This document shows positions 55,856 to 63,391 of a DNA stretch of 64,000 nt, one piece after another. A program made the position numbers and the translations under genes. Within the stretch, counting starts at the first letter, position 1. Each line of letters starts with the position of its first letter. Source of the stretch: an uncultured SAR116 cluster alpha proteobacterium (GTDB taxonomy: Bacteria; Pseudomonadota; Alphaproteobacteria; Puniceispirillales; Puniceispirillaceae); the NCBI GenBank assembly GCA_902518965.1, contig CABYIQ010000003.1, forward strand, positions 1 to 64,000, read 5' to 3'. Under the pieces are notes generated by a model. The model was not told the DNA's origin. It was given only the letters and a program-made list of their open reading frames with translations, and searched no databases.

Positions 55856-56488
55856 ATGCATAAAATTGATCATTTTGCGATTGGCGCCACCAGCCTTGAT
55901 GCTGGGGTTGATGCCCTTGAACCCGCATTAGGCGTTCGAGTGCCAGATGGCAGCAAACATACGCTAATGAGTACGCACAATTGTGTGATGCAGTCAGGAA
56001 ATGAGAGCTTTTTTGAGCTAATCGCCATTGACCCTGACGCGCCTGATCCCGGCCGCCCACGTTGGTTCACACTGGATTTTACCACAACACAGAAACGACT
56101 GGCTGAGCGGCCGCGTGCCTTGTGCTGGGTTGTCAGTACAGACAGGCTGGACGAACTTGTTGCAAACAGTCAAATCGAACTCGGCGAGATTGTCACTTTT
56201 GTGCGCGGCGAACGGTCCTGGCGCCTAACTGTGCCAAAAGACGGCCATCTTCCTGAAGGGGGCCTTTTGCCAGCCTTTATTGAATGGTCACCTGGGCCAC
56301 ATCCCAGTACTGCCCATAAAGATATGGGAATTACTCTAAAAAAAATTCAGCTAAACCACCCTGACCCTGACAGCCTGACAGCTATGCTTAAAGCCCTTAA
56401 GGTTGACCATCTTGCTCATGTGGGGCAAGGAGTGTCTGGCCTGCGTTTTGTTCTGGAGACCCCAAAAGGTGAGGTCGTGCTGGACTAA
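55856..56488 (+). CDS. VOC-like protein (glyoxalase-like domain)
   Basis: This encodes a 210-residue protein that begins MHKIDHFAIGATSLDAGVDAL, the pattern of the glyoxalase-like domain family. GAGGA upstream favours ATG 55856 over an earlier in-frame start at 55838. His6 near the N-terminus and Glu in FFELIAIDP are likely metal ligands of the first module; the second module ends near VLETPKGEVVLD. The reaction is unknown. It is probably co-transcribed with the rhodanese gene and the PrpF-like gene. Confidence 0.85.
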   Translation: MHKIDHFAIGATSLDAGVDALEPALGVRVPDGSKHTLMSTHNCVMQSGNESFFELIAIDPDAPDPGRPRWFTLDFTTTQKRLAERPRALCWVVSTDRLDELVANSQIELGEIVTFVRGERSWRLTVPKDGHLPEGGLLPAFIEWSPGPHPSTAHKDMGITLKKIQLNHPDPDSLTAMLKALKVDHLAHVGQGVSGLRFVLETPKGEVVLD

Positions 56489-56507
56489 CAGGCAGAAGGC
56501 AAACCAG

Positions 56508-57527
56508 ATGAACGGACAGAGCCCTTATCCTTATCAGGTGATCAGATGCGATGAGACAGATGCTGCTTTTCTAAAGCGGGCAGATCTGCCTGCAGACCCA
56601 CAGCAGTTCAGCACCGCACTTGCCGAAACCGTCTCAAACATCAGAGACACCAAAGACACCCCACATTCGATTGTACTGGTCAGCCTGTCTGAGGAAGAGG
56701 GTGTTGACCTTGATTATGAGGTTGTCTACCCGGCACTTACAACAGAAGGGGCTTCAGAGGCATGTCTGTCCGTTCTGGCGGGGGCAGGCACTTTTGCATT
56801 AGAGACAGGGTTGGTCAAAAAAGTTGGTGAGGAAGCTGAGCTCTGCGTGAAGATCATCAATACAAATCATAAATGTGATCTGCTTTTCGCGCTAAAAGAC
56901 GGGCGTCCAGATTATGAGGATGAAGAGACTGCCTCCACAGGTCAGGGGGCGGCAGCTGCAGTCTTTTGTCTGCTTCATAGCCTATCAGGCGCCATATGTG
57001 GCGGCATTATCCCAAGCGGACATATGCAGGATGAATTCGAGAACATTCAGGCCACATGTGTGGACAATGGGGTGCCAGTAGTCTGTTTACGGGCAGATGA
57101 TTTTGGCCTGAATGAACAAAAAACTGCTCAGCAGCTGAACCAAAATAAGGAATTCTGTCAGCAGTTAGAAGCAATTCGCATAAAAGCAGGCATGGCTATG
57201 GGGCTAGCAGATGTTACAGACAAGTCTGTACCGCATCTGTGTTTAGTCAGCAGCGGCCCAGAAGAGGCCAGTTTGCGTGTCCGTAGCTTTATCCGTTCAG
57301 TCTGGCAACCCTCAACTGACCATCTGGCCGCTCTGTCTGTTTCAGCTGCCGCGCTCTACACGAAAAGTGTTCTTCATCATTTGACTCCTCTTCCTGAGGG
57401 GCTGGCCAGACAAATTAAGATTATATCAGAGTCTAGCCAGATAAATGTCCTCCTAGAGCTGAACCCTAAACAGCCAGGCATTGATATTCTGCGGGCTGGT
57501 TTTATACAAACTATAAAGCCTGTCTAG
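56508..57527 (+). CDS. PrpF-like isomerase, divergent
   Basis: This encodes a 339-residue protein distantly related to PrpF/4-oxalomesaconate tautomerase. The middle segment GIIPSGHMQDEFE followed by DNGVPVVCLRADDFGL matches the PrpF pattern (LLPTG..., DAG.P.VFVRAEDLG). The usual N-terminal RGGTSKG motif is not visible, so the active site is altered or the protein has another role. The frame opens at 56403 inside the preceding gene; ATG 56508 is chosen, 20 bases after the VOC stop. PrpF members isomerise unsaturated tricarboxylic acids. Confidence 0.75.
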   Translation: MNGQSPYPYQVIRCDETDAAFLKRADLPADPQQFSTALAETVSNIRDTKDTPHSIVLVSLSEEEGVDLDYEVVYPALTTEGASEACLSVLAGAGTFALETGLVKKVGEEAELCVKIINTNHKCDLLFALKDGRPDYEDEETASTGQGAAAAVFCLLHSLSGAICGGIIPSGHMQDEFENIQATCVDNGVPVVCLRADDFGLNEQKTAQQLNQNKEFCQQLEAIRIKAGMAMGLADVTDKSVPHLCLVSSGPEEASLRVRSFIRSVWQPSTDHLAALSVSAAALYTKSVLHHLTPLPEGLARQIKIISESSQINVLLELNPKQPGIDILRAGFIQTIKPV

Positions 57528-57550
57528 CTAAGTGTGATCAACAACGACTC

Positions 57551-58393
57551 TTAATCAGAGAGCTGTTTTTGCGAAAGACCAAGTATCTGACGGGCCTGCT
57601 GCGGCGTCGCTACAGGACGTTCATAGCATGCACATAGCTCTGTCACCCGCTTCACAAGTGCTGCATTTGACGGAGCGAGCGCATGTTTATCAAGCCTGAT
57701 ATTATCTTCTAATCCAGTGCGGGCATGCCCACCTGCGGCTATACACCACTCATTAACCTCCAGCTGATGTCGACCAATGCCAGCTGCGCACCATTCACTA
57801 TCTGGCAGCAGGCGCTCCATCGTTTTTATGTAATAATCAAATACATCCCGGTCAGCTGGCATAGCATTCTTTACTCCCATGACAAACTGCACATATAAGG
57901 GGCTGTTAAGCCGCCCATCTGCGCGCATAGCTGCAGCCTGATGAATATGGGAGAGGTCAAAAGCCTCTACCTCTGGCTTAATCTCATACTTCTTCATTTC
58001 AGCTGCCAGAAAATCTACAAGGTCTGGTGGGTTCTCATAAACGCGATTGGGGAAGTTATTCGAGCCAACAGTCAACGAAGCCATATCTGGGCTCAGCGGT
58101 AACATACCACCACGCTCTTGTCCTGCACCAGACCTACCTCCTGTTGAAAACTGAATAATCATGCCTGGACAATGCTTTTCTAGGCCTTGTTTTAGTAATG
58201 CAAATTTATTTGGATCGCTCGATGGACTCTCATCATCATTTCGCACATGCGCATGACAAATTGTAGCCCCAGCTTCAAAGGCTTCTTGTGTGCTTTCAAT
58301 CTGCTCAGCCACAGAAATGGGTACAGCCGGGTTCATCTCTTTACGAGGCAATGAGCCCGTAATTGCTACACAAATTATGCATGGTTTTTGCAT
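57551..58393 (-). CDS. beta-keto acid cleavage enzyme (BKACE, DUF849)
   Basis: This encodes a 280-residue TIM-barrel zinc enzyme. BKACE enzymes condense a beta-keto acid with acetyl-CoA and split it into acetoacetate and a new CoA ester; Kce of lysine fermentation is the founding member. Family segments are ITGSLPRKEMNPAVP, GATICHAHVRNDDESPS with the zinc His-x-His, and FDLSHIHQAA. GAGGAG lies nine bases before ATG 58393. The keto acid used here is unknown. It converges with the PrpF-like gene and is divergent to the Popeye-type gene. Confidence 0.92.
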   Translation of the reverse strand: MQKPCIICVAITGSLPRKEMNPAVPISVAEQIESTQEAFEAGATICHAHVRNDDESPSSDPNKFALLKQGLEKHCPGMIIQFSTGGRSGAGQERGGMLPLSPDMASLTVGSNNFPNRVYENPPDLVDFLAAEMKKYEIKPEVEAFDLSHIHQAAAMRADGRLNSPLYVQFVMGVKNAMPADRDVFDYYIKTMERLLPDSEWCAAGIGRHQLEVNEWCIAAGGHARTGLEDNIRLDKHALAPSNAALVKRVTELCACYERPVATPQQARQILGLSQKQLSD

Positions 58394-58539
58394 TTCTTGG
58401 CTCCTCATTTAATTTGAAAATTAACCTAAATCATGAGCAGATTACTCATATTGAGCAATTTTTTTAAAAATGTAATTTGTATAAATTTCTTTGCGTTGTA
58501 GCTTTTGGTCGGTTTTTTTTACGAAGGAAATTAAAACAG
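58394..58539. promoter_or_regulatory. divergent AT-rich intergenic region
   Basis: This 146-base AT-rich gap separates the BKACE and Popeye-type genes. It contains two copies of TGAGCA (near 58434 and 58452) with CTCAT between them, giving an inverted ATGAG-N7-CTCAT. This could be an operator or a weak hairpin followed by a T-run. No gene is seen. An upstream in-frame TTG at 58477 lacks a ribosome-binding site. Confidence 0.35.
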
Positions 58540-59226
58540 ATGTTTAGCTTAGATTATTTAGTTCATGCTGGTGCGTTGTTATTTCTCATGGGATTTATAG
58601 TTCGAGATCAGCTTTTACTTCGTGGTTTTATCGTAATAGGCACTATATTTTACGTCATTTACTATCTGCTCCTGCCAGAGCCCTTATGGTCCGCACTTTC
58701 GTGGAATAGCCTTTTCATAATCATCAATTGTGTAATGATGTTTTTAATTTATTCAGATCGAGCCAAATTCTCAATGACCAAAGAAGAAGAACAACTTTAC
58801 GGGTCATTCTACACCCTTTCTCCTGGCGAATTCAGAAAGCTTATGAAGATAGCAACTTGGTTCGATGCAGAAAAAGAGGAAACAATTACTACTTGTGGAG
58901 AAGTGCCCGATAAAATGTTTTTCATCCTTGAGGGCACTGCATCAATAAACAGGGGGAAAAAATCATTTAAAGTGGGCCCAGGGGTTTTCATTGGCGAATT
59001 AGCATTTTTAACGAAGAACCCTGCGACTGCTAATGTGTGCTTAAACAAGCAAGCAAAGGGTGTAAGCTGGAATTCTTCGGATTTAACAAGGTTATTGGCA
59101 ACACGACCACAAATGAAAGTCGCCTTTGACTCTTTGCTTAATAATGATTTAGCCTCTAAACTGAGTAACGACTCAAATAACTCAGGAGGTCGAAATGAAG
59201 CGTCTAGGAGCCGTCTTGCTAGCTGA
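58540..59226 (+). CDS. Popeye-domain-type membrane protein with cyclic-nucleotide-binding fold
   Basis: This encodes a 228-residue protein. Three hydrophobic helices (about 8-22, 27-45 and 52-71) are followed by a soluble domain with the cyclic-nucleotide-binding fold (about 90-210). The topology and order match the Popeye (POPDC) family, known in animals as cAMP-binding membrane proteins and also present in bacteria. The pocket motif GVFIGELAFL is present, but the Arg that binds the phosphate in CRP-type domains is replaced (NPATANV), as in Popeye proteins. AAGGA precedes ATG 58540. The last 32 bases overlap the cyclase gene. It likely senses the nucleotide made by that cyclase. Confidence 0.82.
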   Translation: MFSLDYLVHAGALLFLMGFIVRDQLLLRGFIVIGTIFYVIYYLLLPEPLWSALSWNSLFIIINCVMMFLIYSDRAKFSMTKEEEQLYGSFYTLSPGEFRKLMKIATWFDAEKEETITTCGEVPDKMFFILEGTASINRGKKSFKVGPGVFIGELAFLTKNPATANVCLNKQAKGVSWNSSDLTRLLATRPQMKVAFDSLLNNDLASKLSNDSNNSGGRNEASRSRLAS

Positions 59227-60076
59227 TGTAGCTGGTTACTCGAAAATGATGAGTTATGATGAACCTGGAACCCTACAAAAAATCAAACAATTTTCTGAGC
59301 AAATACTTCGCCCTTTGCTTGAAAAATATAAGGGGAAGCTAATTAAGGGCTTGGGTGATGGCTGGCTCCTTGAATTTAATAGCGCCTCCGAGTGTGTAGA
59401 ATTTGGACAGCATGTCCAAAGAGCTTTGAACGAAAACAAATTTTTTAATCTTCGCATTGGAATTCATGTTGGAGATGTTGAACATACGGAAAATGATATA
59501 TTCGGTGATGCAGTAAATATTGCGGCACGCTTGGAATCAGTGGCCGAAATCGGACAACTGGCTATCTCGTCATCTACTTATATTTGTCTTGACCAAAGCA
59601 TCGCAAAATCTTTTAAAAATTGTGGTTCACATCAACTTAAAAATATATCAACCCCTATCGAAATTTGGAGTACTGGCGGCATTAACCTGAGCTCAAAAGG
59701 ATTAAACGCGAGCGCCAGAGACAGTTCAAAAAAATATGTTTGCGTTGTGCCGTTTGACAACCCTGGCGGCGATGCAGGCCACTACGCGAAAGAACTTACA
59801 GCTCGGCTTGAGGTTGATCTGAATGCTAAAGATTGGATAAATAGTATTGTTCAATCAACGCCCATACCTGAAGATTTTGTTGTTACAGGGCGAATTGACG
59901 TGAGCGGCTCTAACGCGGTGACCGACCTTCAACTTAATGCGCCGGGGGGCAAAAATCTTTGGTCTTACAGAATGGCTGCTAATATGAGCAATATATCAGC
60001 GCTCGCAACATCTATGTCTGCTCAAATGTCAAATCAAATTCTGATGGAAATTATGAAAGTAAGGGGAAAGTATTAA
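59195..60076 (+). CDS. class III nucleotidyl cyclase with TolB-like C-terminal region
   Basis: This encodes a 293-residue protein. Residues 1-165 form the cyclase domain: metal Asp11 (LLADVAGYSKM) and Asp55 (KGLGDGWLLEF), base-binding candidates Lys51 and Asp105 (FGDAVN), and Asn108 and Arg112 in NIAARLE for the transition state. Residues 183-280 (VCVVPFDNPGGD onward) resemble the TolB-N-like segment that follows the cyclase domain in many alphaproteobacterial cyclases, but the usual TPR repeats are absent. No membrane helix is seen. AGGAGG lies six bases before ATG 59195, inside the Popeye-type gene. The active-site set fits adenylate cyclase. Confidence 0.9.
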   Translation: MKRLGAVLLADVAGYSKMMSYDEPGTLQKIKQFSEQILRPLLEKYKGKLIKGLGDGWLLEFNSASECVEFGQHVQRALNENKFFNLRIGIHVGDVEHTENDIFGDAVNIAARLESVAEIGQLAISSSTYICLDQSIAKSFKNCGSHQLKNISTPIEIWSTGGINLSSKGLNASARDSSKKYVCVVPFDNPGGDAGHYAKELTARLEVDLNAKDWINSIVQSTPIPEDFVVTGRIDVSGSNAVTDLQLNAPGGKNLWSYRMAANMSNISALATSMSAQMSNQILMEIMKVRGKY

Positions 60077-60134
60077 ACATTACTTTCAGCAAAATTATTT
60101 ACGTTGGGTTTAATCAACTAGCATTTATAGTAAA

Positions 60135-60533
60135 TCATTGGGCCTTTACCGGAACGCTACCTAATTCGTCGATGTTGAATTTTATGAGGTAAAGTCTTTT
60201 GAAATCACGGTTAAAAAATATGTTTGCCTGACCAGCTTCTTTTTCGCCGTATCTCCAAATAGCACATTTGTAAAAAAAACCATCTTTTCCACAAGTTTGC
60301 TTACTTGAATCATCAGGTTTCCCCAATATTTCCAATACATCTTGAGATACCAACCCAACTTGCAGTTTTCGTAATTGCATATCATTAAAACGCAATTCAA
60401 CTATATCTTCTTCGCTAGCCGTCTCATCTGCATTTGTTGGCTCTGATGAGAACTTGCCAATATTAAGCTCTGCAAATTCTGTTGCACATGCAGAAAGCAT
60501 AAAGAAAGTTGATAAGATTAAAATAAATTTCAT
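60135..60533 (-). CDS. lipoprotein with BamE/SmpA-like domain
   Basis: This encodes a 132-residue predicted lipoprotein. The signal MKFILILSTFFMLSAC gives lipid-carrying Cys16. The domain LRKLQVGLVSQDVLEILGKPD resembles the start of BamE/SmpA-OmlA folds, a two-layer sandwich often found in outer-membrane lipoproteins. Two more cysteines (TCGKDGFFYKC) may form a disulfide. The frame is open to 60569, but the lipobox fixes ATG 60533. It lies 45 bases downstream of the lysozyme lipoprotein gene on the same strand. Confidence 0.78.
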   Translation of the reverse strand: MKFILILSTFFMLSACATEFAELNIGKFSSEPTNADETASEEDIVELRFNDMQLRKLQVGLVSQDVLEILGKPDDSSKQTCGKDGFFYKCAIWRYGEKEAGQANIFFNRDFKRLYLIKFNIDELGSVPVKAQ

Positions 60534-60578
60534 AATGTTAAAACTCTGTTTCAAAGCACTTTGTGCCAAACGGCAATT

Positions 60579-61226
60579 CTATAACCCTCGCAAAAGTTGA
60601 TTCATTAGCAGGGCTCTTTTCGGAGTGATATTATACCAATATGTCTTAAACTTATGGCCTCTAGAATTCACATTTAATATCATTTCATCTGCAGCTTTTT
60701 TAAATAAGCTTTCTCTCTTCATTCCTTTAGATACTGCCGCTTCTTTGACGTAACCAATAAATCGAGGCCAATTTTTTGATTTATTTGGACTTATTGCTAA
60801 AACATTCTCTACGCCAAGTTGAAAAGCCATTGAGATTAAAGCTAGTTTTCTACCACCTTCGATTGTTTCCCAACCCTCGATCTCTCTTTCCATTTTTTTG
60901 ATCAGTTTATCAACCTTTATTTTCAATACCGCGTTGGCTTCCTCTTCTTTGACATTCTCAACGTTCTCTATCAATGCGAGCTCTTCAGGAGTTAAATGTG
61001 CTATAGCAAAACCATATCCAACGGATCGACCATTTCCATCTTGATAAGGAATGGATTCCATGCCTTCCAAGTCGACCAAAATTTCAAAGGCCTTCAATGG
61101 AACATCCATTTTTGGCGGGGCGAGCTCTACCTGTTTTGTATTCAATGCATCTGCTGTTACAACTGGCTTTTCATCAACCTTTGTACAGGCGCTGAATAAC
61201 ATTACTAATAAAAATAAATAACGCAT
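60579..61226 (-). CDS. T4-type lysozyme (GH24) lipoprotein
   Basis: This encodes a 215-residue predicted lipoprotein: the signal MRYLFLLVMLFSAC gives Cys14, then a linker to about 45. Residues 45-215 match the T4/phage lysozyme fold: Glu54 in DLEGMES and Asp63 in PYQDGNG with the T4 spacing of nine, then a Ser-Val-Gly in place of Thr-Ile-Gly. GRKLALISMAFQLGVENV and YWYNITPKRALLM correspond to the conserved helices near the C-terminus of T4 lysozyme. It should cleave peptidoglycan while anchored in a membrane. No phage genes are nearby. Confidence 0.85.
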   Translation of the reverse strand: MRYLFLLVMLFSACTKVDEKPVVTADALNTKQVELAPPKMDVPLKAFEILVDLEGMESIPYQDGNGRSVGYGFAIAHLTPEELALIENVENVKEEEANAVLKIKVDKLIKKMEREIEGWETIEGGRKLALISMAFQLGVENVLAISPNKSKNWPRFIGYVKEAAVSKGMKRESLFKKAADEMILNVNSRGHKFKTYWYNITPKRALLMNQLLRGL

Positions 61227-61495
61227 AAACTACCACCAAATTTGATTTGCTAATGAGAAATGATACCTAACTTTCGACAGAAAGTAATGACCACAAACTC
61301 ATATTGGGTTAGTCAAAATGAAATTGATAAACCAGTAACCGAGTTTGACTCTCTTCGCAGGCTATATCAACAAAAATATCCCCGCTAAATAAAATCAAAA
61401 AACATATATTTATGTTGCCAACACGCCGCAAAAGTAGCGGGCGCCATCACCAAATTTTCAAACTTGTTTCTAGGAGAAAGTCTGATTAACCCGCC
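61227..61495. other. AT-rich intergenic region
   Basis: This 269-base gap lies between the lysozyme lipoprotein start and the iolC stop. It contains a 33-codon frame (61287-61388), and an imperfect GC-rich inverted repeat near 61424-61445 that has no T-run. No RNA gene or attachment site is evident. Confidence 0.4.
61287..61388 (+). CDS. possible 33-residue small protein
   Basis: This open frame starts at ATG 61287 with a weak AGAAAG ribosome-binding site and encodes a charged, tyrosine-containing peptide (MTTNSYWVSQNEID at its start). It lies in the gap between the lipoprotein pair and iolC. It may be chance; no family was recognised. Confidence 0.2.
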   Translation: MTTNSYWVSQNEIDKPVTEFDSLRRLYQQKYPR

Positions 61496-63391
61496 TTAAG
61501 CTTTCTTGGCTTTATCCCAAATTCCACATAATTTTTGATAGTTTTCTGCCATTTCATCAATGGCTTCAGCATCCGTTTTCGCGCCAAGAAACCATTGTTG
61601 CGCAACATCCGCAAAAATGGTTCTACCTACAGCAAAACCTTTTACTAAGGGATAAGTTGCGGCTATGGAAAAACTTTGCGCCAGCTTTTCCTCAGACTCA
61701 CCTAAGCCTAGAATAACAATACCGCGCGTATGGGCATCATTTCGTTCAATCGTATCAATCACATTCCGCCAGGCAGCAACTGTTAGCAATGGCTCCAACT
61801 TCCACCAGTCTGGAAAAATACTTTCATCATAGAAACGCTGGATGACCAAAGCAGTTGTCATATCGTCGATCTCACCTGCTTTCGAGGGGATGACTTCAAG
61901 CAAAAATTCAAGCTGGTTACGCCGGCACGCCTCAAACAGCCTTTTAACAGTCTGAATTTGTCGTTTCCAAAGCCCATGATCATCATTTGGATGGCAGAAA
62001 CACAAAACTTTTACTACCTGGTCACGTGGCCACTCGGAAAGCCTACCAAAATCCGCTCCTAAATCAGGCTCTATTTCCAGCGGCCGCGAACCTGGCCATT
62101 CTGCCGGTCGGCCAACCCACAAGCCTGTGTCTGCTGCTGTAAAAAGGACCTCCTGACCCAAACGGCCATCGCATAAAATCCCAAACCCCTTCTTATCACC
62201 AGCAACTTGCAGGGCTGCTTGCAAACATAAACATTTAAACTCGCCGATCTTTTCAGCTGTTGCCCCTTGCATCTCTTCCATTTGGCTTCTGTGATCAAAA
62301 GCAAAAATCTTTAATTCAGCCCAATCAAGATGGCGGTTAGTAGCCCAATGCACCTGTTCCAGAAGCACATCATTGCGCAAATCCGGACGTTTAATCTGAT
62401 AGTCGAAGAAAAACTCAAGCTCCTCCCATGACGGGTAGGCGGGGGTACACCCATGACGACTGACAGCAAACGCCCCGCACGCATTGGCATATTTCAGTGC
62501 GGTTGGCCAGTCCTCTCCGTCCAGCCAGCCTTTCAACAGGCCAGACATAAATCCGTCACCTGCGCCCAGCACATTAAACACCTCAATCGCAAAGCCTAGA
62601 CCGGTCTGGCCTTCATCAAAGCTGTCACCGATTTCCTCTTCGAAAACTACTGCCCCAGCTGCGCCACGCTTGCAGACCAAAGTAGCGGCTGTGACCGCGC
62701 GCACCGCCCTCAACGCAGATATTGTATCTGTGCTGCCACCGGCAATATGAAACTCTTCTTCTGTGCCTACAATCAATTGAAACAAGTGCAGCGTTGATTG
62801 CAGCTTTTCGGTTACCTTTTGTGATTCAACAAAACGGCTTTCACCATCTCCATGGCCTGCCACCCCCCACAGATTAGGTCGGTAATCAATATCCAACGCA
62901 GTTTTCAGTCCGGCCTCTCTCGCGATAGTTAAGGCTTTCAAAGTTGCCGCTTCAACTTGCGGGTGGCTGAGGTGAGTGCCTGTCGCCACAACTGCACGAG
63001 CTTGTTGGATAAAATCAGGGTCAATATCCTCAACATTGAGCCCCATATCCGCACAATTTTCTCGATAGAAAATAAGTGGAAACTGTTCCTTGTCTCGAAT
63101 ACCCAGCAAGACCAATGCAGTCAGCCTGTCCGGGTCTGTTTTTACGCCTCTGATATTTACACCTTCGCGGACCAACTCTTCACGAATGAACCGGCCCATA
63201 TGTTCATCGCCAACCGCAGTTATCACGGCTGACTTCAATCCTAGCCGCGCTGTCCCGCAGGCAATATTTGTAGGACTACCTCCAATATATTTATCAAAGC
63301 TTCGCATATCTTCGAGGCGACCACCAATCTGTCCACCATATAAGTCAACCGATGACCGACCTATAGTAATCAGATCAAGCGGTTTAGACAT
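61496..63391 (-). CDS. iolC: IolC kinase fused to a DUF2090 aldolase-type domain
   Basis: This encodes a 631-residue two-domain protein. Residues 1-325 are 5-dehydro-2-deoxygluconokinase of the PfkB family: ITIGRSSVDLYGGQIGG at the N-terminus and the catalytic NVLGAGDGFMSG motif. Residues about 330-631 are a DUF2090 domain (KIFAFDHRSQMEEM, GLGESEEKLAQSF), a TIM barrel that probably supplies the 5-dehydro-2-deoxyphosphogluconate aldolase step. Together they convert the IolB product toward malonate semialdehyde and dihydroxyacetone phosphate. The start overlaps the iolG stop by eight bases. Confidence 0.93.
   Translation of the reverse strand: MSKPLDLITIGRSSVDLYGGQIGGRLEDMRSFDKYIGGSPTNIACGTARLGLKSAVITAVGDEHMGRFIREELVREGVNIRGVKTDPDRLTALVLLGIRDKEQFPLIFYRENCADMGLNVEDIDPDFIQQARAVVATGTHLSHPQVEAATLKALTIAREAGLKTALDIDYRPNLWGVAGHGDGESRFVESQKVTEKLQSTLHLFQLIVGTEEEFHIAGGSTDTISALRAVRAVTAATLVCKRGAAGAVVFEEEIGDSFDEGQTGLGFAIEVFNVLGAGDGFMSGLLKGWLDGEDWPTALKYANACGAFAVSRHGCTPAYPSWEELEFFFDYQIKRPDLRNDVLLEQVHWATNRHLDWAELKIFAFDHRSQMEEMQGATAEKIGEFKCLCLQAALQVAGDKKGFGILCDGRLGQEVLFTAADTGLWVGRPAEWPGSRPLEIEPDLGADFGRLSEWPRDQVVKVLCFCHPNDDHGLWKRQIQTVKRLFEACRRNQLEFLLEVIPSKAGEIDDMTTALVIQRFYDESIFPDWWKLEPLLTVAAWRNVIDTIERNDAHTRGIVILGLGESEEKLAQSFSIAATYPLVKGFAVGRTIFADVAQQWFLGAKTDAEAIDEMAENYQKLCGIWDKAKKA

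Noticed and set aside
60579-61226. Prophage lysis gene
   Set aside because: A lipobox precedes the lysozyme domain, and no holin, spanin or other phage gene is seen around it.
61424-61445. Terminator after iolC
   Set aside because: The GC-rich inverted repeat is imperfect and lacks a T-run on the minus strand.
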